This document shows, piece after piece, positions 1-6,938 of a stretch of 64,000 nt of DNA. The position numbers and the translations under genes are program-made. Where the stretch lies: positions 806,001-870,000 of the forward strand of contig NZ_CP054038.1 in the NCBI RefSeq assembly GCF_013282805.1, written 5' to 3'. The stretch's first letter is position 1; each line of letters begins with the position of its first letter. Source of the DNA: Microbacterium hominis (GTDB lineage: Bacteria > Actinomycetota > Actinomycetes > Actinomycetales > Microbacteriaceae). The notes beneath the pieces were generated by a model. The model saw nothing but the letters and a program-made list of their open reading frames with translations. It made no database searches and was not told the DNA's origin.

Positions 1-492
1 CTCCGCGAGAGCGTGCACGGCGTGCTCGGCCTCGTCCACGTTCCACGCGGCGTTGGCGTCGACGCGGATGCGCCCCTCCGGCCCCATGACCTCGCGCACG
101 GCGCGCACACGCGCGACGTCGTCGGCGAGCACCTGGCCGCGCTCGGCGACCTTCACTTTCGCGGTGCGGCACCCGTCGAAGCGCGCGAGCACATCGGCGA
201 CGGCCGTCGCCGTCACCGCCGGCACGGTGGCGTTGACCGGGATCACGTTCCGCACGGGCGCGGGCTGCGGCATCCACCCGAAGTCGATCGCCGCGGCGAG
301 CCAGGTCGCGGCCTCGGCGTCGTCGTATTCGGCGAAGGGCGAGAACTCGGTCCAGCCCTCGGGGCCTTCGAAGACGACCGCCTCGCGCACGTCGACCCCG
401 CGGAAGCGGGCCGCCAGCGGCAGGGCGACGACCCGGGCGGAGGCGAGGATCTCGGACAGCGGCGGCGGTGCGGCAAGGCTCACGGCATCCAT
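1..492 (-). CDS. menC: o-succinylbenzoate synthase, N-terminal part (cut by window edge)
   Basis: Enolase-superfamily enzyme that dehydrates SHCHC to o-succinylbenzoate in menaquinone synthesis, acting in the cytoplasm. From the ATG at 492 there are 164 codons, running off the left edge without a stop, so the C-terminal half is not visible. Visible features are a TAKVKV segment, which fits the family's catalytic KxK, and a RVDANAAW segment, whose Asp fits the first metal ligand. The remaining metal ligands lie outside the window. The start is the only in-frame ATG near the upstream gap; no good ribosome binding site is visible. The divergent neighbour is an F420-type oxidoreductase. Other men genes follow within 20 kb, which supports the call. 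Confidence 0.85.
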   Translation of the reverse strand, partial: MDAVSLAAPPPLSEILASARVVALPLAARFRGVDVREAVVFEGPEGWTEFSPFAEYDDAEAATWLAAAIDFGWMPQPAPVRNVIPVNATVPAVTATAVADVLARFDGCRTAKVKVAERGQVLADDVARVRAVREVMGPEGRIRVDANAAWNVDEAEHAVHALAE

Positions 493-577
493 CCTGCCGT
501 CGCGCGCGCCGCATCAGAAGACGGATCACCGTTCACGCGACGACACCGAGACGGCCCGACCCCTCATCCGACGCCCC

Positions 578-583
578 TAGGCT
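578..583 (+). promoter_or_regulatory. -10 box, leaderless type, LLM oxidoreductase gene
   Basis: TAGGCT ends 6 nt before the ATG at 590, so transcription would begin at or next to the start codon. No ribosome binding site is present. Confidence 0.55.
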
Positions 584-589
584 TTCGCC

Positions 590-1390
590 ATGCCTCTTCT
601 CGACACCCCGGTGCGCCTCGGCGTCCAGCTCGTCCCGCAGCACGTGACCTACCCGCAGATCCGCGAGGCCGTCTTCCGCCTCGAGGAGCTGGGCGTCGAC
701 ATCATCTTCAACTGGGACCACTTCTACCCGCTCTCGGGTGAGCCCGACGGGCTGCATTTCGAGTCCTGGACGGAGCTGGCCGCGTGGGCCGAGCAGACCG
801 AGCGCGTGGAATTCGGCGCCCTCGTCAACTGCAACAGCTACCGCAACCCCGACCTGCAGGCCGACATGGCCCGCACGATCGACCACATCTCGGCGAAGGG
901 CACCGGCACCGGCCGTTTCATCTTCGGCACCGGGTCGGGCTGGTTCCAGCGCGACTACGACGAGTACGGCTACGAGTTCGGCACGGCCGGCTCCCGCCTC
1001 GACGACCTCGCCGACGGCCTCGCGCGCATCGAAGCGCGCTGGGCCAAGCTCAACCCGGCGCCCACGCGCGACATCCCGGTGATGATCGGCGGACAGGGCG
1101 AGCAGAAGACCCTGCGCCTGGTGGCCCGTCACGCCGACATCTGGCACAGCTTCGTGCGCCCCGACGCGCTGGCCCACAAGATCTCGGTGATCGAGAAGTG
1201 GGCCGAGAAGGAGGGGACGGATGCCTCGCGCATCGTCGTCTCGAACGAGCTCGCTCGTCGCACACCGGAGGTCGCCGACGCCCTGTTCGACGCCGGGGCG
1301 CGCCTGTTCACGCTCAACTTCGACGGCCCCGACTACGACTACGACCTCGTGAAGCGGTGGCTCGCCTGGCGCGACGCGAAGAACGCGTGA
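590..1390 (+). CDS. LLM-class F420-dependent oxidoreductase
   Basis: A 266-residue luciferase-like TIM-barrel protein. Family members use F420 (some use FMN) for hydride transfer to unknown substrates. The N-terminus carries the family's early beta strands (VRLGVQLVPQHVTY), an FNWDHFYPL segment typical of the substrate-side loop, and a GRFIFGTGSGWFQRDYDEYG stretch that fits the cofactor phosphate-binding region of F420-type members. The later IPVMIGGQGEQKTLRLVARHAD motif is also characteristic. Length is normal. The gene stands alone between menC (divergent) and metH, with its own leaderless-type promoter. The substrate cannot be predicted. Confidence 0.85.
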   Translation: MPLLDTPVRLGVQLVPQHVTYPQIREAVFRLEELGVDIIFNWDHFYPLSGEPDGLHFESWTELAAWAEQTERVEFGALVNCNSYRNPDLQADMARTIDHISAKGTGTGRFIFGTGSGWFQRDYDEYGYEFGTAGSRLDDLADGLARIEARWAKLNPAPTRDIPVMIGGQGEQKTLRLVARHADIWHSFVRPDALAHKISVIEKWAEKEGTDASRIVVSNELARRTPEVADALFDAGARLFTLNFDGPDYDYDLVKRWLAWRDAKNA

Positions 1391-1432
1391 CGCCGCGTGG
1401 CGGGCGCCCGGGTGCCCGGTCACCCGCGCGAC

Positions 1433-1438
1433 TAGAAT
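1433..1438 (+). promoter_or_regulatory. -10 box, leaderless type, metH
   Basis: TAGAAT lies 7 nt before the GTG at 1446. No cobalamin riboswitch can fit in the 55-base gap. Confidence 0.5.
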
Positions 1439-1445
1439 CGCGCGG

Positions 1446-4400
1446 GTGACAGGCACCGCTCCGGCCCCCCGCTTCGCCCTCGACATCGAGGGGGTTCCGC
1501 GTCCGGCGCGATCGCAGGCGCTGCTCGACGCGCTCGCCGCGCGCGTGGTCATCGCCGACGGCGCGATGGGCACGATGCTGCAGCGGCACGACCTCTCGAT
1601 CGAGACCGACTTCGCCGGGCTCGAGGGCTGCAACGAGATCCTCAACGAGACGCGTCCCGATGTGGTCGCCGCGATCCATGACGCCTACTACGCCGTCGGG
1701 GTCGACGCCGTCGAGACCAACACGTTCGGCGCCAACTGGTCGAACCTGTCGGACTACGGCATCGACGATCGCATCGCCGACCTCGCCGAGAAGGGCGCCC
1801 GCATCGCCCGCGAGCGCGCCGAGGCCGCCGAGGCCGGCGACGGGCGCATGCGCTGGGTGCTCGGCTCCATGGGACCCGGCACGAAGCTGCCGAGCCTCGG
1901 CCACACCACGTACGAGCACCTGCGCGAGACCTTCGCGCTGCAGGCCGAGGGGCTGATCGACGGCGGAGCCGACGCGTTCCTCGTGGAGACCTCGCAGGAT
2001 CTGCTCCAGACCAAGGCGGCGATCAACGGCTGCAAGCAGGCGATCGTCGCGCGCGGCATCCGGCTGCCGATCTTCGTCGAGGTGACCGTCGAGACGACCG
2101 GCACCATGCTGATGGGCAGCGAGATCGGCGCCGCGCTCACCGCGCTCGAACCCCTCGGCGTCGACGCGATCGGCCTGAACTGCGCCACCGGCCCCGCCGA
2201 GATGAGCGAACACCTCCGCCACCTGTCCAAGCACTCGTCGGTCACGATCGCGTGCATGCCCAACGCCGGGCTGCCGGTGCTCACCGCCGACGGCGCGCAC
2301 TACCCGCTGTCGCCTGTCGAGCTCGCCACCGCGCACGAGCAGTTCGTGCGCGAGTTCGGGCTCGGCCTGATCGGTGGATGCTGCGGCACGACGCCCGAGC
2401 ACCTGGCGGCCGTCGTCGAGCGGCTCGGCACGGGCGCGCACGCCGCAGCGGCCGCGGGCGGATCGGCCTCGCAGCGCGTCCGCGTGCCCGCGCCCGACCC
2501 GGGCGTCGCGTCGCTCTACCAGCACGTGCCGTTCCAGCAGGATGCCTCGTACCTCGCGATCGGCGAGCGCACCAACGCCAACGGGTCCAAGGCGTTCCGC
2601 GAGGCGATGCTCGAGGGCCGGTGGGACGACTGCGTCGAGATCGCGCGCAACCAGATCCGCGTGGGCGCCCACCTGCTCGACGTGTGCGTCGACTACGTCG
2701 GCCGCGACGGGGTGGCCGACGTGCGCGAGGTCGTGTCGCGCTTCGCGTCGGCATCCACACTTCCGCTCGTCATCGACTCGACCGAGCCCGCCGTCATCCA
2801 GGCCGGGCTGGAGCTCATCGGCGGTCGCCCCGTCGTGAACTCGGTGAACTACGAGGACGGCGACGGGCCGGCATCCCGATTCGGCCGCATCATGCCGCTC
2901 GTGAAGGAGCACGGCACCGCCGTGATCGCGCTCACGATCGACGAGCAGGGGCAGGCGCGCACCGCCGACGACAAGGTGCGGATCGCGTCGCGCCTGATCG
3001 ACGAGCTCGTCGGCGACTGGGGCATGCGCGTGGACGACATCATCGTGGACTGCCTGACGTTCCCGATCGCGACCGGGCAGGAGGAGACCCGCCGCGACGC
3101 GATCGAGACGATCGAGGCGATCCGCACGATCAGTGCGAAGTACCCGGGCATCAACACCACGCTCGGGGTGTCGAACGTGTCGTTCGGGCTCAATCCCGCC
3201 GCCCGCGTGGTGCTGAACTCGGCGTTCCTGCACGAGGCGGTCGAGGCGGGGCTCACCTCGGGCATCATCGACGCGGCCAAGATCGTGCCGCTGGCCTCGA
3301 TCTCCGACGAGCAGCGCCAGGTCGCGCTCGACCTGGTGTGGGACCGCCGCGAGTACGACGCCGACGGCAACGTCACCTACGACCCGCTCGCGACGATGCT
3401 CGACCTGTTCGCCGGGGTCGACACGGCGGCGCTGCGCGACCAGCGTGCGGCCGAGCTCGCCGCGCTGCCCGTCGGCGAGCGCCTGCAGCGGCGCATCATC
3501 GACGGCGAGTCCAAGGGACTCGAGGCCGATCTCGACCTCGCCCGCGCCGAAGGCATGACCGCGCTCGGCATCATCAACGACCAGCTGCTGGAGGGCATGA
3601 AGGTCGTCGGCGAGCGCTTCGGCTCGGGTGAGATGCAGCTGCCCTTCGTGCTGCAGTCCGCCGAGGTCATGAAGACCGCCGTCGCCCTGCTCGAGCCGTA
3701 CATGGAGAAGTCGGACGCCTCCGGCAAGGGCACGATCGTGCTCGCGACCGTGCGCGGCGATGTGCACGACATCGGCAAGAACCTCGTCGACATCATCCTC
3801 ACCAACAACGGCTACGACGTCGTCAACCTCGGCATCAAGCAGCCGATCGCCGACATCATCGCCGCCGCCGAGGAGCACGGCGCCGACGTGATCGGCATGT
3901 CGGGCCTGCTCGTGAAGTCGACGGTCGTGATGAAGGAGAACCTCCAGGAGCTGAGCGCGCGCGGGCTCGGCACGAAGTGGCCGGTGATCCTCGGTGGCGC
4001 GGCGCTGACGCGCGCCTACGTCGAGGACGACCTCGCGTCGCTGTTCGACGGCGAGGTGCGCTACGCCCGCGATGCGTTCGAGGGACTCGCGCTGATGGAG
4101 CCGCTCGTGAAGATCGCCCGCGGCACCGACCCGGGCGAGGTCGGGCTGCCCGCCCTCAAGAAGCGGCGCCACGCGGCCGGCTCGAAGCTCACACTCACCG
4201 AGCCCGAGGCCATGCCGGCGCGCTCGGACGTGGCATCCGACAACCGGGTCCCCGCCCCGCCGTTCTGGGGCACCCGCATCGTACGCGGCATCGCGCTCGC
4301 CGACTACGCCGCGTTCCTCGACGAGCGCGCCACGTTCATGGGGCAGTGGGGGCTCAAGCCCGGCCGCGGCGAGGGCGGCCTCTCGTACGAGCAGCTCGTC

Positions 4401-5114
4401 GAAGCCGAGGGGCGCCCGCGCCTGCGGTACTGGCTCGACCGCATCCTCGCCGAGGGCATGCTCGACGCCTCGGTCGCGTACGGCTACTTCCCGGTGGTGT
4501 CGGAGGGCGACGACCTCGTCGTGCTGCACCATGGCGACGACCCCACGGGGGTGCTGGGCACGCCTGGCCTCCTCGCCCCCGACGGCGGGTCGCCCGCAGG
4601 CGGTGAGCTCGGCGCCGAGCGGCTGCGCTTCCACTTCCCGCGCCAGCGCCGTGACCGGCATCTCTGCCTGTCGGACTTCGTGCGCTCGCGCGCGTCGGGC
4701 GCGGTGGACGTGCTGCCGGTGCAGCTGGTCACCGCGGGCGCCGCGATCGACCAGGTGACCGCGAAGCTGTTCGCCGAGGACCGGTACCGCGACTATTACG
4801 AGCTCAATGGGCTCGTGATGCAACTGACCGAGGCGCTCGCCGAGTACTGGCACGCCCGCATCCGCGCCGAGCTCGGCTTCGCCGACGAGGACCCCGCCGA
4901 CATCGCCGGTCACTTCAAGCTCGAGTACCGCGGCGCGCGGTTCTCCCTCGGCTACCCCGCCTGCCCCGACATGGAGGACCGCCGCAAGGTGGTCGAGCTG
5001 CTGCGCCCCGAGCGCATGGGCGTCGAGCTCAGCGAGGAGCTGCAGCTGCACCCCGAGCAGTCCACCGACGCGTTCGTGTTCCACCACCCGGAGGCCAAGT
5101 ACTTCTCGGTGTGA
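1446..5114 (+). CDS. metH: cobalamin-dependent methionine synthase
   Basis: A 1222-residue cytoplasmic enzyme that moves a methyl group from methyltetrahydrofolate through cobalamin to homocysteine. All four modules are present in order. The homocysteine module spans about residues 20-335, with zinc ligands in GLNCATGP near 245 and GGCCG near 310. The pterin-binding module spans about 370-620 (AIGERTNANGSKAFREA). The B12 module spans about 670-900, with the base-off motif DVHDIGKN at about 772-779, whose His coordinates cobalt. The SAM-dependent reactivation module runs from about 940 to 1222. Length matches actinobacterial MetH. The start is GTG with a -10 box 7 nt upstream. A possible vitamin importer (the fused ECF protein) lies 1.8 kb downstream. 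Confidence 0.97.
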   Translation: MTGTAPAPRFALDIEGVPRPARSQALLDALAARVVIADGAMGTMLQRHDLSIETDFAGLEGCNEILNETRPDVVAAIHDAYYAVGVDAVETNTFGANWSNLSDYGIDDRIADLAEKGARIARERAEAAEAGDGRMRWVLGSMGPGTKLPSLGHTTYEHLRETFALQAEGLIDGGADAFLVETSQDLLQTKAAINGCKQAIVARGIRLPIFVEVTVETTGTMLMGSEIGAALTALEPLGVDAIGLNCATGPAEMSEHLRHLSKHSSVTIACMPNAGLPVLTADGAHYPLSPVELATAHEQFVREFGLGLIGGCCGTTPEHLAAVVERLGTGAHAAAAAGGSASQRVRVPAPDPGVASLYQHVPFQQDASYLAIGERTNANGSKAFREAMLEGRWDDCVEIARNQIRVGAHLLDVCVDYVGRDGVADVREVVSRFASASTLPLVIDSTEPAVIQAGLELIGGRPVVNSVNYEDGDGPASRFGRIMPLVKEHGTAVIALTIDEQGQARTADDKVRIASRLIDELVGDWGMRVDDIIVDCLTFPIATGQEETRRDAIETIEAIRTISAKYPGINTTLGVSNVSFGLNPAARVVLNSAFLHEAVEAGLTSGIIDAAKIVPLASISDEQRQVALDLVWDRREYDADGNVTYDPLATMLDLFAGVDTAALRDQRAAELAALPVGERLQRRIIDGESKGLEADLDLARAEGMTALGIINDQLLEGMKVVGERFGSGEMQLPFVLQSAEVMKTAVALLEPYMEKSDASGKGTIVLATVRGDVHDIGKNLVDIILTNNGYDVVNLGIKQPIADIIAAAEEHGADVIGMSGLLVKSTVVMKENLQELSARGLGTKWPVILGGAALTRAYVEDDLASLFDGEVRYARDAFEGLALMEPLVKIARGTDPGEVGLPALKKRRHAAGSKLTLTEPEAMPARSDVASDNRVPAPPFWGTRIVRGIALADYAAFLDERATFMGQWGLKPGRGEGGLSYEQLVEAEGRPRLRYWLDRILAEGMLDASVAYGYFPVVSEGDDLVVLHHGDDPTGVLGTPGLLAPDGGSPAGGELGAERLRFHFPRQRRDRHLCLSDFVRSRASGAVDVLPVQLVTAGAAIDQVTAKLFAEDRYRDYYELNGLVMQLTEALAEYWHARIRAELGFADEDPADIAGHFKLEYRGARFSLGYPACPDMEDRRKVVELLRPERMGVELSEELQLHPEQSTDAFVFHHPEAKYFSV

Positions 5115-5120
5115 TCCGTC

Positions 5121-5126
5121 TAGCAT
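5121..5126 (+). promoter_or_regulatory. -10 box, leaderless type, P-loop kinase gene
   Basis: TAGCAT ends 6 nt before the ATG at 5133, just after the metH stop. Confidence 0.5.
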
Positions 5127-5132
5127 CGGGGG

Positions 5133-5708
5133 ATGCTCACCGCCGACGATCCGCTGCCCGACGCGCCGCGTCGCGTCGTGGTCGCGGGGGTGTCGGGCGT
5201 CGGCAAGACCACCCTCGCGGTGCGGATCGCCCAGGTCGCGGGGCTCCCCCATACCGAGATCGACGCCCTGTTCCACGGTGCGGACTGGGTGCCGCGCCTC
5301 GAGTTCGTCGACGACGTGCTCGCGCTGGTTCAGACCGACCGCTGGGTCACCGAGTGGCAGTACCGGAGCGCGCGCCCGCTGCTGACGGAGCGCGCCGACA
5401 CGCTGGTGTGGCTGGATCTGCCGTTCGCGACTGTGACCCTGCCGCGCGTCATCGGGCGCACGCTGCGTCGCCGCCTGCGCCGCGAGGAGCTGTGGAACGG
5501 CAACCTCGAGCCGCCCCTGCACACGTTCTTCACCGACCCCGAGCACATCGTGCGGTGGTCCGTGTCGACCCGCGGGAAGTACCGCGAGCGGGTGCCGGCG
5601 CTGGCCGGGCAGCATCCGCATCTCACGATCGTCCGCCTGCGGACCCCGCGCGAGGTGGAGCGGTGGATCGCCGGTCCGCTCACGGCCGCGGTGGGCGCGG
5701 CCCGCTGA
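5133..5708 (+). CDS. P-loop nucleoside kinase-like ATPase
   Basis: A 191-residue P-loop protein of the adenylate-kinase / FlaR-like 'topology modulation' group. The Walker A motif GVSGVGKTTLA is at about residues 19-29. It is followed by a TEIDALFHGADW segment and a WQYRSARPLL segment that match the fold of these small kinases, and the C-terminal half is rich in Arg (RTLRRRLRREELWNGN) as in a lid region. Family members are mostly uncharacterised and the topology name is historical. It starts 18 nt after metH with its own -10 box. Its stop is 40 nt from the convergent flavodoxin-like gene. Substrate unknown. Confidence 0.7.
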   Translation: MLTADDPLPDAPRRVVVAGVSGVGKTTLAVRIAQVAGLPHTEIDALFHGADWVPRLEFVDDVLALVQTDRWVTEWQYRSARPLLTERADTLVWLDLPFATVTLPRVIGRTLRRRLRREELWNGNLEPPLHTFFTDPEHIVRWSVSTRGKYRERVPALAGQHPHLTIVRLRTPREVERWIAGPLTAAVGAAR

Positions 5709-5747
5709 GGCGGCTCCCGGCCTTCCGGCGCCGGGCGTCCTCGCGGC

Positions 5748-6479
5748 TCAGCGGTACTCGGGGTTCGCGTCGAACCCGAAGTGCTCGCCGCCGTCCCATG
5801 CGCGGCGCACGTTGCCCCAGGCGGGCAGGCCCCCGGCATCCTTCAGCATGCGCGCCGTGTGCAGGAGGTTCCACGTCATGAACGTCGTGTTGCGGTTGGT
5901 GAAGTCGCTCTCGGGGCCGCCCGAGCCCGGATCGAGGTAGCTGGGGCCGGGGCCGATGGCGCCGATCCAGCCGGCATCCGCGTTCGGCGGAACCATGAAC
6001 CCGATGTGCTGCAGGCTGTAGAGGATCGCCATCGAGGAGTGCTTCACGCCGTCCTCGTTGCCGGTGATGATGGCTCCGCCGGTCTTGCCGTAGTAGATGT
6101 ACTGCCCGCGGTCGTTGAGCATTCCGCTCATGGAATACAGCCGCTCGATGAGCTTGCGCGTGATCGACGAGTTGTCGCCGAGCCAGATCGGCCCGCCCAC
6201 GACCAGGATGTCGGCGGCGTCGATCTTCGGCCAGATCTCGTCGGGCCACGCATCGGTCTGCCAGCCGTGCTCGCGCATGTCGGGGTATACGCCGGTTGCG
6301 ACGTCGTGATCGACGAAGCGGATGCCTTCGACGCTCACGCCCTGCCCGCGCATGAGGTCCATGCTGCGGTCCATCAGGCCCTGGGTGTGGCTCAGCTCGG
6401 GGGAGCGTTTGAGCGTGCAGTTGATGTAGACGGCCCGAAGGTCGGAGTACTCGGCGGGGGCGTCGGTGAGTCCGCTCAT
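5748..6479 (-). CDS. flavodoxin-fold NAD(P)H-dependent oxidoreductase
   Basis: A 243-residue protein of the WrbA/flavodoxin-like FMN reductase group. The N-terminal strand AVYINCTLKRSPELSHTQGL fits the FMN phosphate loop, and ILVVGGPIWLGDNSSITRKL fits the second flavin-binding loop. A GKTGGAIITGNEDGVKHSS segment follows, as in iron-sulfur-free flavoreductases. The predicted role is two-electron reduction of quinone-like or electrophilic compounds; the substrate is unknown. The ATG at 6479 has a TAGATT -10 box 6 nt upstream and no ribosome binding site. It is convergent with the P-loop kinase gene. Confidence 0.8.
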   Translation of the reverse strand: MSGLTDAPAEYSDLRAVYINCTLKRSPELSHTQGLMDRSMDLMRGQGVSVEGIRFVDHDVATGVYPDMREHGWQTDAWPDEIWPKIDAADILVVGGPIWLGDNSSITRKLIERLYSMSGMLNDRGQYIYYGKTGGAIITGNEDGVKHSSMAILYSLQHIGFMVPPNADAGWIGAIGPGPSYLDPGSGGPESDFTNRNTTFMTWNLLHTARMLKDAGGLPAWGNVRRAWDGGEHFGFDANPEYR

Positions 6480-6485
6480 GCCGTG

Positions 6486-6491
6486 AATCTA
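6486..6491 (-). promoter_or_regulatory. -10 box, leaderless type, flavodoxin-like gene
   Basis: Read on the minus strand as TAGATT, 6 nt before the ATG at 6479. Confidence 0.5.
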
Positions 6492-6662
6492 CGCCTCGAG
6501 GAGCGCCGGCGGGAGTCCGCTACCGCAGCGGGGCCGGCAAATCAAGGGGCCCCCGGGTGATGCACAGGCTGGGCCAGACTCGTGGCCAGTGAAAGCCCCC
6601 ACCACCCGGTGCGGGGGACAGCAGACACTGCGGGTGTCCCCGCGAGAGAAGGAGAGCGGAAC

Positions 6663-6938
6663 ATGCTCTGGACCATCCTCGGTCTCATCCTCATCGGCCT
6701 CATCGCCGGCCTCATCGCTCGTGCCGTCATCCCCGGCAAGCAGAGCATGGGCATCCTCATGACGATCGTGCTCGGCGTCGTCGGCTCGTTCGTGGGCGGA
6801 TTCCTCGGATTCCTCCTGTTCGGCGCCGACCCGGCGGGCGGCTTCCTGCAGCCGGCGGGGATCATCGGCTCGATCATCGGGGCGATCCTCGTGCTCGGCA
6901 TCTACGTGCTGGCCACGCGCAACCGCGTCACGCGCTGA
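6663..6938 (+). CDS. GlsB/YeaQ/YmgE-family stress-response membrane protein
   Basis: A 91-residue, very hydrophobic protein with three membrane segments separated by short glycine-rich turns. It opens with WTILGLILIGLIAGLIAR and has the family's GxxxGxxxG pattern in VGSFVGGFLGFLLFG. These proteins (transglycosylase-associated family) are induced by stress in several phyla; their molecular function is unknown. The ATG at 6663 was chosen because a strong purine-rich site (GAGAAGGAGAG) lies just upstream, in contrast to the leaderless neighbours. Its 3' end overlaps the convergent ECF fusion gene by 11 bases. Confidence 0.85.
   Translation: MLWTILGLILIGLIAGLIARAVIPGKQSMGILMTIVLGVVGSFVGGFLGFLLFGADPAGGFLQPAGIIGSIIGAILVLGIYVLATRNRVTR

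Noticed and set aside
1391..1445. Cobalamin riboswitch before metH
   Set aside because: The gap is only 55 bases and the gene appears leaderless.
1314..5621. Open frame of 1435 codons antisense to metH
   Set aside because: It is the codon-position shadow common in high-GC DNA. The translation is low-complexity (Arg/Glu/His/Val) and metH on the other strand is unmistakable.
5709..5747. Rho-independent terminator between the kinase and flavodoxin-like genes
   Set aside because: CCCGGC/GCCGGG arms are present but no T-run follows on either strand.
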